In this document: positions 7,676-15,981 of the stretch, in pieces
Layout of the letters: each line of letters opens with the position of its first letter
Position numbering within the stretch: position 1 is the first letter of the stretch
Source of the DNA: UBA2767 sp965228625
GTDB taxonomy: Bacteria; Pseudomonadota; Alphaproteobacteria; Rhizobiales; Methyloligellaceae
Length of the DNA: 64,000 bases
Assembly: GCA_965228625.1 (NCBI GenBank)
Contig: OZ245829.1
Coordinates: forward strand, 3,658,001 to 3,722,000
Reading direction: 5' to 3'
Position numbers and translations under genes: made by a program
Notes under the pieces: model-generated
Databases searched by the model: none
What the model saw: the letters and a program-made list of their open reading frames with translations, nothing else
What the model was told of the DNA's origin: nothing

Positions 7676-8023
7676 ATGACAGATACTGCTACTGCTATCT
7701 CTCTGGAGTCCGGCGACTATGAGTCGATGGCCGACAGCGCCAAGGCCGCAAGTGACCTGCTGCGGGCGTTGGCGCACGAGGCGCGCCTGATGATCCTGTG
7801 CATGCTGGTGGAAGGCGAGAAGTCGGTCGGCGAGCTCGAGGCGTTTCTCGAAATGCGCCAGCCGACCGTGTCCCAGCAGCTCGCGAGATTGCGGGCCGAC
7901 CGTCTGGTGCAAACACGCCGTGAAGGCAAAACCATCTACTATTCCCTGGCAAGCGAGGAAGCCCGGAAAGTGGTATCCGTGCTGTACGACCTCTATTGCA
8001 GGGAGAACGCGGAATGCTCCTGA
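7676..8023 (+). CDS. soxR: ArsR-family repressor SoxR
   Basis: 115-residue winged-helix regulator of the ArsR family that represses sox genes and is relieved by sulfur compounds. The HTH is seen as KSVGELEAFLEMRQPTVSQQ followed by the wing RREGKTIYYSLASEE. Cysteines are present in MILCML, YCREN and at ECS near the end; two spaced cysteines form the thiol switch in characterised SoxR, BigR and SqrR proteins. AGAGGACAAC precedes the ATG. AT-rich palindromes at 3885-3910, 7033-7054 and 7191-7214 are likely targets. Confidence 0.88.
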   Translation: MTDTATAISLESGDYESMADSAKAASDLLRALAHEARLMILCMLVEGEKSVGELEAFLEMRQPTVSQQLARLRADRLVQTRREGKTIYYSLASEEARKVVSVLYDLYCRENAECS

Positions 8024-8067
8024 CGGCAGATTGACCTGCCCCGTCGTGAGCGCTGATTGAGTTGGGT

Positions 8068-9171
8068 ATGGGCGCTCTATCAACACCGATAATCATCATC
8101 CTGTCCGGATTGGTGCTGGGGATGATTATGGGCGCGACTGCGCGCGGCGCGCGGTTCTGCACCTTCGGTGCGGTCGAAGAACTTGTGCTCGCCGGAAAGA
8201 CGTTGCGGATCCGAGCCTGGGCGCTCGCCATCGCAACAGCCATGATTCTGGTGCAGATCATGCACCAGGCCGGCATGGCCCGCATCGACCAGGTGTTCTA
8301 CCTGCAGCCCGAGTTTGGATTGATCGGCGCCATTGTCGGGGGTTTGCTGTTCGGCCTCGGCATGTCCATGGTCGGCACCTGCGGTTACGGGGTGCTGGTT
8401 CGCATGGCCGGCGGTGATCTGAAAGCCGTGTTCAATTTTCTCGTTCTCGGATTGAGCGGCTACATGACGGCGCGCGGTCTGACGTCGCTGGTGAAAACGA
8501 ACTTCATCGATTCGCTGACGATCAACCTGTCCGCAATCGGCGGGCAGGGCATACCCAATGTTCTCGCCGGGCTGACGGGATTCGACGTGAACGTACTTTG
8601 GCTACCCACCGGGCTCGCCATAGCCGGCGCCCTGATCTTCTATTGCTTCAGGGACCCGAAGTTTCGCCGCAGCGGGCGGGATGTCTTAGCGGGGTTGTTG
8701 ATCGGCCTTTCGGTCGCCGGCGGCTTCTTCGTGACGGGCACCTTCGGCACTGATCTGTTCGACCCGGTCCGCGTCCAGTCGCTCACCTATGTGCTCCCCC
8801 TCGGCGAGACGATCGTGTGGCTCATGACATTCACCGGCAGCGTGCTCACCTTCGCCATCGCCGTCGTCATCGGCACCGTCGCCGGCGCTTTCGTCGTCGC
8901 CATCTACAGAAACGAATTCCGCTGGGAAGGCTTCGACGACATGCAGGGCATGCGCCGCCATCTCATCGGGTCGGCGGCGATGGGAGCCGGCGGGGTGACG
9001 GCGCTGGGTTGCACGATCGGGCAGGGGATTTCGGGCGTCTCCACCCTGGCGATGTCGCCGTTCATTTCACTCGCCTCCATATTCGCCGGATCGATCTTCG
9101 GCCTTTACTGGCTGATGACAGGGAGCGCGCGCGAGGCCTGGCTGATGCTGGTCGGCGGACAGGCGGAGTGA
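8068..9171 (+). CDS. soxT: YeeE/YedE-family sulfur transporter (SoxT-like)
   Basis: 367-residue inner-membrane protein with about ten hydrophobic segments and the YeeE/YedE hallmarks ARGARFCTFGA, GMSMVGTCGYGVLVR and ALGCTIGQGISGVST, whose cysteines in the pore conduct thiosulfate or other sulfur species. In sox clusters this position is held by SoxT, implicated in sulfur uptake and in signalling to SoxR. The ATG at 8068 was chosen over a TTG at 8062; neither has a strong ribosome site. It follows soxR by 44 bp and closes the rightward sox unit. Confidence 0.85.
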   Translation: MGALSTPIIIILSGLVLGMIMGATARGARFCTFGAVEELVLAGKTLRIRAWALAIATAMILVQIMHQAGMARIDQVFYLQPEFGLIGAIVGGLLFGLGMSMVGTCGYGVLVRMAGGDLKAVFNFLVLGLSGYMTARGLTSLVKTNFIDSLTINLSAIGGQGIPNVLAGLTGFDVNVLWLPTGLAIAGALIFYCFRDPKFRRSGRDVLAGLLIGLSVAGGFFVTGTFGTDLFDPVRVQSLTYVLPLGETIVWLMTFTGSVLTFAIAVVIGTVAGAFVVAIYRNEFRWEGFDDMQGMRRHLIGSAAMGAGGVTALGCTIGQGISGVSTLAMSPFISLASIFAGSIFGLYWLMTGSAREAWLMLVGGQAE

Positions 9172-9236
9172 TCAAAGGCGTTATCTGCGATATCCGGCAC
9201 GTCCGGAGCGGCGAGGATCGTCGCCGCGCGTATCGA

Positions 9237-9929
9237 TCAACCGACGATCGCGCGGACGATTGCCGGAAGGTTCGCGGCGTTCCAGTCGGGAACCAGCCAG
9301 TCGGCTTCGCTGAAATCCTCGTCACGCGCATAGGCCGATGGGGACGCGATCACCCGCAGACCGGCGGCCCTGGCGGAGAGCAGGCCGTTGCGCGTGTCCT
9401 CGAACGCCAATGCGTGGTCGGGCGCAACGCCAAGGCGCTCGAGCGCGAGCTCATAGATATCCGGCGCCGGCTTTTTCCGTGAGACCTCGTCGCCGGCCGC
9501 GATGACCGCGAACACGTCACGGGCCGGTCTGCCAAGGCACGCGCGGCACAGCGCATCCACGTTGCCGCGGCTCGTCGTCGTCGCCACCGCAAGGGGGACG
9601 CCGTTGCGACCGGCGGCCCGGATCAACTCGGCCACGCCGTCACGCAGGGCGAGGCCGCCGGTCGTGACGATCTGGCCGTAGCGCTCCGTCTTGCGCGCGT
9701 GAAGCGCGGCGATGCGCTCGTCATCCGGCTCACCGGAACCGGTCTCCTCGCGATGCGCCCGCATGCGCTCCTTGCCGCCGGTCGTAAGGAGCAACTGACC
9801 GTAGTCCTCGACACTCCAGTGCCAGTCCAGGCCCGCCTCATGGAATGTCTCGTTGAAGGCGCGGCGGTGCACCTCCTCGGTCTCCGCCAGGGTGCCGTCA
9901 ACGTCGAAGATCAGGGCCGAAAGGCTCAC
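9237..9929 (-). CDS. cbbY: HAD-superfamily phosphatase CbbY
   Basis: 230-residue HAD hydrolase that dephosphorylates xylulose-1,5-bisphosphate, a misfire product inhibiting RuBisCO. Motif I is FDVDGTLAE with catalytic D9 and D11, motif II is VATTTS, the lysine is in SRKKPAPDIY and motif IV is ALAFEDTRNG. Its start overlaps the cbbX stop by 4 bp (ATGA), so it is translationally coupled. It is the distal gene of the leftward cbb operon. Confidence 0.92.
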   Translation of the reverse strand: MSLSALIFDVDGTLAETEEVHRRAFNETFHEAGLDWHWSVEDYGQLLLTTGGKERMRAHREETGSGEPDDERIAALHARKTERYGQIVTTGGLALRDGVAELIRAAGRNGVPLAVATTTSRGNVDALCRACLGRPARDVFAVIAAGDEVSRKKPAPDIYELALERLGVAPDHALAFEDTRNGLLSARAAGLRVIASPSAYARDEDFSEADWLVPDWNAANLPAIVRAIVG

Positions 9930-10876
9930 GCGCCTTGCGCCCGTTCGTCGCTCTCCGGGGCTGCCGATGTCCGGTCGATATCCAGCCCGCCCCTGAAGAC
10001 GCGGCTCGCCCGGATGTCTTCTTCGGCGATGGTGCTGAGCGCCTTCGCGCCGAGCGCGCCGTTGGCGGTATCGAAAAGGCGGTTCGCATGGCGCAACCGC
10101 GCCCGGTCCAGGGCATTGCGGATCGACCGGGCATTGGCGAAATGGGGTTGCCCGCGCCGGGCCGCGATGTACTCGCTCATCGCCTGGCGCGCGGAACCGT
10201 CGAAGGCGTAATTCTGCTCGTGCAGCATGATTTCGGAGATCTGCAGCAATTCCTCGTCGGAATAGTCGGGAAACTCGATGTGATGCGCGATCCGGGAGCG
10301 GAATCCGGGGTTCGACTTGAAGAAGCGGTCCATGCGGTCCGCATAACCTGCGAGGATCACGACAAGGTCGTCGCGATTGTTCTCCATGACCTGAAGCAGG
10401 ATTTCGATCGCTTCCTGGCCGTAGTCGCGCTCATTGTCGGGCCGGTACAGATAGTAGGCCTCGTCGATGAACAGGACGCCGCCCATGGCCTTCTTCAGCA
10501 CCTCTTTGGTCTTTGGTGCGGTATGGCCGATGTACTGTCCGACGAGATCGTCGCGCGTGACGGTCACGAGGTGGCCTTTGCGGACATAGCCCAACCGGTG
10601 CAACAGGTCGGCCATCTTCAGCGCCACGGTCGTCTTTCCCGTCCCGGGATTGCCGGTGAAGGACATGTGCAGCGTAGGCGTCTCGGTCGCCAGCCCCATT
10701 TCGCGGCGCGCCTGGTCGACGAGCAGCAAGGCCGCCGTCTCGCGGATACGTTGCTTCACGGGCGCCAGACCGACCATGGTCTCGTCCAGCTCCCGCAGAA
10801 CATCGCGCACCCCGCTTTCCTCGAACGCTTTGCCGAGGTCGACGCTTTCCGGAGTGTCCTCTGGTTTTTCCGTCAT
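9926..10876 (-). CDS. cbbX: Red-type RuBisCO activase CbbX
   Basis: 316-residue AAA+ ATPase that remodels inhibited red-type RuBisCO by pulling on the extended C-terminus of CbbL. Walker A GNPGTGKT is at residues 75-82, Walker B is GGVLFIDEAYYLY, and the arginine region is NPGFRSRIAHH. It lies 63 bp after cbbS, with an intrinsic terminator in the gap that should lower cbbX and cbbY expression relative to RuBisCO. It overlaps cbbY. The family is found only with red-type enzymes, consistent with the cbbLS here. Confidence 0.96.
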   Translation of the reverse strand: MTEKPEDTPESVDLGKAFEESGVRDVLRELDETMVGLAPVKQRIRETAALLLVDQARREMGLATETPTLHMSFTGNPGTGKTTVALKMADLLHRLGYVRKGHLVTVTRDDLVGQYIGHTAPKTKEVLKKAMGGVLFIDEAYYLYRPDNERDYGQEAIEILLQVMENNRDDLVVILAGYADRMDRFFKSNPGFRSRIAHHIEFPDYSDEELLQISEIMLHEQNYAFDGSARQAMSEYIAARRGQPHFANARSIRNALDRARLRHANRLFDTANGALGAKALSTIAEEDIRASRVFRGGLDIDRTSAAPESDERAQGA

Positions 10877-10893
10877 TCGCCTTCTCCCTCCCG

Positions 10894-10925
10894 AAAAAAG
10901 GGGCCCGGATCAACGCGATCCGGGC
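10894..10925 (-). terminator. Intrinsic terminator between cbbS and cbbX
   Basis: On the minus strand a perfect 9-bp stem, GCCCGGATC and GATCCGGGC with a GCGTT loop, is followed by CCC and a run of six T. It lies just after the cbbS stop and before cbbX. As cbbX and cbbY have no obvious promoter of their own, it probably acts as a partial terminator setting a high RuBisCO to activase ratio. Confidence 0.75.
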
Positions 10926-10939
10926 AGTCAGGGGAGGAA

Positions 10940-11359
10940 TTACGCGTAACGCTCGCCTTCCGGCCTGGTGCACGCGTAGGATTCGATCGTGTAGTGAATG
11001 GCGCGTCCTTCGCCTTCCTGCCGGACGACGCGGAAGCCGGGCTCGGACTTGGGCCGGTTGACGATGAATGACATCCGGATCGACTCCCACCCTGGCGAGG
11101 CGTCGAACGCGATGACGCGAATGTACTTGTCGCCGTTTTCCTTGCGGCACTCGTTGACCTCGAACACGACGGCCGCGGCGTCGGGGTTCTCGAACATCGG
11201 ATGTCCCCACATTTCCCAGTAGGTGTTTCTCGGGTGCGGGTCGTCGGTGTATTCCACCGACACCGCCCAGCCCCGGTCGATGGCATATTGGGCCTGGACG
11301 CGGATGTCGTCGTCGGTGAAGTCGTGCAGATAGCTGAACTGGCCTTGTGTAAGACGCAT
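10940..11359 (-). CDS. cbbS: RuBisCO small subunit (red type)
   Basis: 139-residue small subunit of form I RuBisCO, assembling with CbbL as L8S8 in the cytoplasm. The N-terminal MRLTQGQFSYLHDFTDDDI and YTDDPHPRNTYWEMWG are typical of red-type small subunits, and the C-terminal extension (residues about 110-139) corresponds to the beta-hairpin that fills the central pore in this type. GAGGAGACAGACAC precedes the start. It lies 24 bp after cbbL. Confidence 0.96.
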   Translation of the reverse strand: MRLTQGQFSYLHDFTDDDIRVQAQYAIDRGWAVSVEYTDDPHPRNTYWEMWGHPMFENPDAAAVVFEVNECRKENGDKYIRVIAFDASPGWESIRMSFIVNRPKSEPGFRVVRQEGEGRAIHYTIESYACTRPEGERYA

Positions 11360-11383
11360 GTGTCTGTCTCCTCTTTCTGACGT

Positions 11384-12850
11384 CTAGGCCGTCACTTGCG
11401 GCGTCGGGACGTAGTCCGGTGAATCGGTCGAGGTGTAGTCGAACGTCACGTCCTTCCAGGTCTCGAGCGCCTGCTCGAGCGGCGTGCAGGTCTTCGCGGC
11501 CTCTCGCAGGATGTCAGGTCCCTCGTTGAAATAGTCGCGCCCGGAATTGCGCGCGTAGACCATCGCCTCCAGCGCCACCCGGTTCGCCGTTGCACCGGAA
11601 GCAATACCGTGCGGATGGCCGATCGTGCCGCCGCCGAACTGGAGCACCACGTCCTCGCCGAGGTAGTGAATGAGCTGATGCATCTGTCCGGCGTGAATGC
11701 CGCCGGAGGCGACCGGCATCATCTTGTTCAGCGACGCCCAGTCCTGGTCGAAGAAGATGCCGTTCTCGAGGGCCATCTCGTTCCGCTCTTCGCGGAAGAT
11801 GTCGTAGTAACCCTTGGTCGTCGCCGGGTCACCTTCGAGTTTCCCGACGACCGTCCCCGCGTGGAGGTGGTCGACGCCGGCAAGGCGCATCCATTTGGCG
11901 ATAACCCTGAAACTCACGCCGTGGGAGCGCTGGCGGGTGTAGGTCGAATGTCCGGCGCGATGCAGGTGCAGGATCACGTCATTGTCGCGCGCCCACTTCG
12001 CCATCGACTGGATGGCGGTGTAGCCGATGACCAGATCGATCATGACGATGACGGATCCGAGCGACTTGGCGAAGTCCGCCCGCTCGTACATTTCCTCCAT
12101 CGTTCCCGCCGTGACGTTCAGATAGGTGCCCTTCACCTCGCCCGTCGCGGCGCTGGCGCGGGTCACGGCCTCCATGCAGTAGAGGAACCTGTCACGCCAG
12201 TGCATGAAGGGCTGCGAGTTGATGTTCTCGTCGTCCTTGGTGAAGTCCAGCCCGCCCTTCAGCGCCTCGTAGACCACGCGGCCATAGTTGCGCCCGGACA
12301 GTCCCAGTTTCGGCTTGACGGTGGCGCCGAGCAGCGGCCGGCCGTAGCAGTTCAGCCTCTCTCTTTCCACGACGATACCCGTGGCCGGTCCCTGGAAGGT
12401 CTTGATGTAGGCCGGGGACAGCCGCATGTCTTCCAGCCTCAGGGCCTTGAGCGGCTTGAAGCCGAAGACATTGCCGATGATCGACGCCGTCAGGTTGGCG
12501 ATCGAGCCCGGCTCGAACAGGTCGAGGTCGTAGGCGATGTAGGCGAAATACTCGCCCTCGGAGTTCGGAACCGGGTCCACACGGTAGGCCTTCGCACGGT
12601 ACTTCTCGCAGGCGGTGAGACGGTCGGTCCACACGACGGTCCAGGTCGCGGTCGAGCTCTCGCCGGCGACAGCGGCGGCCGCCTCGACCACGTCAACGCC
12701 GTCCTGCGGCGTGATACGGAACAGCGCGATGATGTCGGTGTCCTTGGGTTCGTAGTCGGGTTCCCAGTAGCCCATCTGCGCATATTTCAGGACGCCGGCC
12801 GAGTAGCGCTTCGCGCCGGTCATCGTCTTCAAGTCGTCCGGTTTGTTCAT
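11384..12850 (-). CDS. cbbL: RuBisCO large subunit, form I red type
   Basis: Catalytic subunit of ribulose-1,5-bisphosphate carboxylase, fixing CO2 into 3-phosphoglycerate. 488 residues. Active-site lysine K179 is in GATVKPKLGLS, and the carbamylated K205 with metal ligands D207 and E208 is in GLDFTKDDENINSQP. HRAGHSTYTRQ and the loop-6 lysine in AGTVVGKLEGD follow, as does the C-terminal tail used by CbbX. Sequence style and cbbX linkage indicate red-type form IC/ID. The ATG at 12850 has GAGGAAAGTC upstream; an in-frame GTG at 12862 adds only four residues. Confidence 0.98.
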   Translation of the reverse strand: MNKPDDLKTMTGAKRYSAGVLKYAQMGYWEPDYEPKDTDIIALFRITPQDGVDVVEAAAAVAGESSTATWTVVWTDRLTACEKYRAKAYRVDPVPNSEGEYFAYIAYDLDLFEPGSIANLTASIIGNVFGFKPLKALRLEDMRLSPAYIKTFQGPATGIVVERERLNCYGRPLLGATVKPKLGLSGRNYGRVVYEALKGGLDFTKDDENINSQPFMHWRDRFLYCMEAVTRASAATGEVKGTYLNVTAGTMEEMYERADFAKSLGSVIVMIDLVIGYTAIQSMAKWARDNDVILHLHRAGHSTYTRQRSHGVSFRVIAKWMRLAGVDHLHAGTVVGKLEGDPATTKGYYDIFREERNEMALENGIFFDQDWASLNKMMPVASGGIHAGQMHQLIHYLGEDVVLQFGGGTIGHPHGIASGATANRVALEAMVYARNSGRDYFNEGPDILREAAKTCTPLEQALETWKDVTFDYTSTDSPDYVPTPQVTA

Positions 12851-12874
12851 GACTTTCCTCACTCTCTCTGCGGG

Positions 12875-13954
12875 TTACGCGGCGCGTGGCGCGGATATCT
12901 TCGGATCCAGCGCGCCTGAGGCGTAACGGTTGGCCATTTCATCCAGCGGGACCGGCTTTATTCCGGCCGCGTGACCGGCGGTGCCGAACCTCTCGAACCG
13001 GTCGGTGCAGAGCCGTTCCAGCTCTTCCATCGCCGGCAACATGAATTTCCGTGGGTCGAATTCGCGCGGGTTTTCCATCGCAAGCTTGCGGAACCGGCCG
13101 GTCATGGCCATTCGGCAATCGGTGTCGATATTGACCTTGCGCACACCCATCTTGATGCCGCGCTCGATCTCTTCGACCGGCACGCCGTAGGTCTGAGGCA
13201 TCTCGCCGCCGAATTCGTTGATCAGGTCCTGAAGGTGCTGCGGCACCGACGAAGAGCCGTGCATCACCAGGTGGGTGCTCGGCAGTTTCTCGTGAATTGC
13301 CGCGATGGTGGACATGGACAGGATTTCGCCGTCCGGCTTTCGGCTGAACTTGTACGCTCCGTGCGAGGTGCCGCAGGCGATCGCGAGGGCATCGCACTTG
13401 GTTTTCATCACGAAGTCGACTGCCTGGTCCGGATCGGTCAGCAGCTGCGCGTGGTCCAGCTTGCCCTCCGCACCGGAGCCGTCTTCCTCTGCCGCCTCGC
13501 CGGTCTCCAGGCTGCCGAGCACACCGAGCTCGCCTTCGACCGATGCGCCGACCGCATGGGCCGCCTTGGCGACGCGCGTCGTGATTTCGACGTTGTAGGC
13601 GTATGACGCCGGCGTCTTCATGTCCTCTTCCAGCGAGCCGTCCATCATGACCGACGTGAACCCGTTCCTGATCGCGGAGAGGCAGGTCGCATCGTTGTTG
13701 CCGTGGTCCTGGTGCAGAACCACCGGAATGTCGGGATAGGTCTCAACCAGGGCCTGAACCATGTGCCGCAGCATGATGTCACCGGCGTAGGCGCGCGCAC
13801 CCCGGCTCGCCTGCAGGATCACCGGGGAGTCCGTTGCCGCCGCGGCATGCATGATCGCGAGGCCCTGTTCCATATTGTTGATGTTGAACGCCGGCACGCC
13901 GTATCCATTCTCGGCTGCGTGATCCAGCAATTGACGTAATGTCACCAGGGCCAT
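12875..13954 (-). CDS. cbbA: Fructose-bisphosphate aldolase class II (Calvin-cycle type)
   Basis: 359-residue zinc-dependent aldolase condensing glyceraldehyde-3-phosphate and DHAP (and probably erythrose-4-phosphate with DHAP) in the Calvin cycle. Zinc and catalytic residues are seen in VVLHQDHGNN (near residue 84), EGELGVLGSLE, ACGTSHGAYKF and LVMHGSSSVPQ. GGAGAAGGGA precedes the start. It is placed between cbbP and cbbL, 24 bp before the latter. Confidence 0.95.
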   Translation of the reverse strand: MALVTLRQLLDHAAENGYGVPAFNINNMEQGLAIMHAAAATDSPVILQASRGARAYAGDIMLRHMVQALVETYPDIPVVLHQDHGNNDATCLSAIRNGFTSVMMDGSLEEDMKTPASYAYNVEITTRVAKAAHAVGASVEGELGVLGSLETGEAAEEDGSGAEGKLDHAQLLTDPDQAVDFVMKTKCDALAIACGTSHGAYKFSRKPDGEILSMSTIAAIHEKLPSTHLVMHGSSSVPQHLQDLINEFGGEMPQTYGVPVEEIERGIKMGVRKVNIDTDCRMAMTGRFRKLAMENPREFDPRKFMLPAMEELERLCTDRFERFGTAGHAAGIKPVPLDEMANRYASGALDPKISAPRAA

Positions 13955-14008
13955 TCCCTTCTCCTTCAGGCAGCTTGTCGTTGGTCTTGTCCGGTCATCG
14001 CTTTGGCC

Positions 14009-14881
14009 TCATGCACGCTTCGATTCACTGACGAGGCGCTTGACCATCGGCGTGAAGATCAACTGCATGGCGAGATCCATCTTGCCGCCCGGAATGACCA
14101 GCGAGTTCGCGCGGGTCATCCAGCTGTCGTGGATCATGGCCGTCAGATAGGGGAAATCGATCCCCTTCGGATCGCGGAAACGGATCACCAAAAGGCTCTC
14201 GTCCGCGGTCGGTATCCAGCGGGCGATGAACGGGTTTGAGGTGTCGACCACCGGTACGCGCTGAAAATTGATATCGGTCTCGGTGAATTGCGGGCAGATG
14301 CAGTGCACATAGGCGTGCATGCGCCGCAGGATGGTGTCGGTCACTGCCTCGGTCGTATAGCCACGCCGCGACCGGTCGCGGTGAATCTTCTGAATCCACT
14401 CAAGATTGATGACCGGCACCACGCCGATCTTCAGATCGGCGAGCTGAGCGATATTGACTTCGTCGTTCGCCACTGCTCCGTGAAGGCCCTCGTAGAACAG
14501 TACATCGGAGCCGGGCTCGAACGGCTTCCACTCGGTGAAGTTCCCCGGCTCCACGCCGTATTGCTCTGCTTCGGCGTCGTCATGGACGTAGTGGCGTGTC
14601 TCGCCTGCGCCGGTCTCGCCGTAAATGCGAAAGACCTCCTCAAGCTTATCCAGGATATTCGCGTCGTAGGAAAAATGGCTGAACGTATCGTCGCCAGCGG
14701 CTTTCCGGGCATCGAGCTCGGCGCGCATGTCCATGCGGTTGTAGCGATGAAAGGCATCGCCTTCGATCGACGCGGCCGCAACGCCCTCGCGCCTGAAGAT
14801 CTGGTCGAAGGTTGATTTGACCGTGGTCGTGCCGGCGCCTGATGAGCCGGTGACGGATATGATGGGATGCTTCTTCGACAT
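14009..14881 (-). CDS. cbbP: Phosphoribulokinase
   Basis: 290-residue kinase phosphorylating ribulose-5-phosphate to RuBP, the committed step before RuBisCO. The P-loop variant GSSGAGTTTV is at residues 12-21, followed by the substrate region SIEGDAFHRYNRMDM and the catalytic LFYEGLHGAV. Length and sequence fit the proteobacterial octameric, NADH-activated class. It follows cbbF by 6 bp, so the two are tightly coupled. Confidence 0.96.
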   Translation of the reverse strand: MSKKHPIISVTGSSGAGTTTVKSTFDQIFRREGVAAASIEGDAFHRYNRMDMRAELDARKAAGDDTFSHFSYDANILDKLEEVFRIYGETGAGETRHYVHDDAEAEQYGVEPGNFTEWKPFEPGSDVLFYEGLHGAVANDEVNIAQLADLKIGVVPVINLEWIQKIHRDRSRRGYTTEAVTDTILRRMHAYVHCICPQFTETDINFQRVPVVDTSNPFIARWIPTADESLLVIRFRDPKGIDFPYLTAMIHDSWMTRANSLVIPGGKMDLAMQLIFTPMVKRLVSESKRA

Positions 14882-14887
14882 GGCAGT

Positions 14888-15889
14888 TCAGGCCGTGAAC
14901 AGACCGCGTGTGCCGAACAGCGCGGACACTTCCTGCTCGGGCAGGTCGTGATAGGCTGCGACGCGATCCACCTTGTCGCTCGTGCCGAACACGAACGGCG
15001 TGCGTTGGTGAAGCGATTCAATGGTCCGGTCGAGAATGCGCTCGCATCCGTCCGTCGCCTTGCCGCCCGCCTGCTCCACCAGAAATGCGATCGGCGCGCA
15101 TTCGTACAGCAGGCGCAAACGGCCGGACTCGTATCCGGGCCTTGCATCTGACGGGTAGAGGAAGATGCCGCCCCGATTGAAGATCCTGTGCGTTTCCGCA
15201 ACCAGCGACGCAATCCAGCGCATGTTGAAGTTCTTGGCGCGCGGGCCTTCCTCGCCGGCGAGACAATCATCGATATAGGCGCGGACGGGCTTGGACCAAT
15301 GCCGGTAATTGGACGCGTTGATGGCGAATTCGCTGGCTTGCGGTGCGATCTGGAGACCGCGCGCCGCGAGGCGAAACGTTCGGTCTGACGGATCGAGGGC
15401 ATATTCCACGACGCCATTGCCAAACGTGGCGAGTAGCGAGGTGCTCGGGCCGTAGACGAAATACCCGGCGGCAATCTGCTCGCCGCAAGGGCGCAGGAAT
15501 GAGGAGGCCTTGGTGTCGGTGGCCTCGAAAATGGAGAAGATCGACCCGACCGAGACATTGGCCCCGAGATTGGATGACCCGTCGAGCGGATCGATCGCAA
15601 TGGCCAGGGTGCCCTCAGTGTCCAGTTCGTCTATGGCCTTGCGTTCCTCCGACGCGTAGAAGCGCACTCCTGCGCCTCCGAGAGCCGTGGCGAACCACTC
15701 ATCGGCTATCACATCGAGTGCCTTCTGCCGGTCGCCGCCGCCATTGGTGCCGAGGTCCACCTCGATGGCACCCGCCAGCGGCCCGCGCGCAATCAGCAAC
15801 GAGATCTGTTCGGCGACATGGCAAAGCGCGTTGAAGACGGGGTGAAAGCGCTGTGGAATTGCCTCAGGATTTGCAACCGGCTCAATCAT
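14888..15889 (-). CDS. cbbF: Fructose-1,6-bisphosphatase class I
   Basis: 333-residue metal-dependent phosphatase producing fructose-6-phosphate (and probably also cleaving sedoheptulose-1,7-bisphosphate) for RuBP regeneration. The class I signature IAIDPLDGSSNL is present near residue 112, and GGIFLYPSDARPGYESGRLR near 265 holds the substrate-binding region. The ATG at 15889 follows GGGAGGCCTTG; a TTG directly before it is less likely. It is the first gene of the leftward cbb operon, reading from the region shared with cbbR. Confidence 0.95.
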   Translation of the reverse strand: MIEPVANPEAIPQRFHPVFNALCHVAEQISLLIARGPLAGAIEVDLGTNGGGDRQKALDVIADEWFATALGGAGVRFYASEERKAIDELDTEGTLAIAIDPLDGSSNLGANVSVGSIFSIFEATDTKASSFLRPCGEQIAAGYFVYGPSTSLLATFGNGVVEYALDPSDRTFRLAARGLQIAPQASEFAINASNYRHWSKPVRAYIDDCLAGEEGPRAKNFNMRWIASLVAETHRIFNRGGIFLYPSDARPGYESGRLRLLYECAPIAFLVEQAGGKATDGCERILDRTIESLHQRTPFVFGTSDKVDRVAAYHDLPEQEVSALFGTRGLFTA

Positions 15890-15937
15890 CAAGGCCTCCC
15901 TTCCTTGATCGGAGGTCCCTGATATGTCAAAACTCCT

Positions 15938-15981
15938 ATTCCAGAAAATTTAATAATACTGAATTTGGATTCTAGAAAATT
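15938..15981. promoter_or_regulatory. Candidate CbbR operator: 13-bp direct repeats
   Basis: ATTCCAGAAAATT (15938-15950) and ATTCTAGAAAATT (15969-15981) match at 12 of 13 positions and are spaced 31 bp start to start, close to three helical turns. They occupy the short AT-rich gap between cbbF and cbbR. LysR regulators such as CbbR bind such phased sites, so they are probably the activator sites for the cbb operon and for cbbR autoregulation. The right copy falls inside cbbR if its TTG start is used. Confidence 0.55.
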
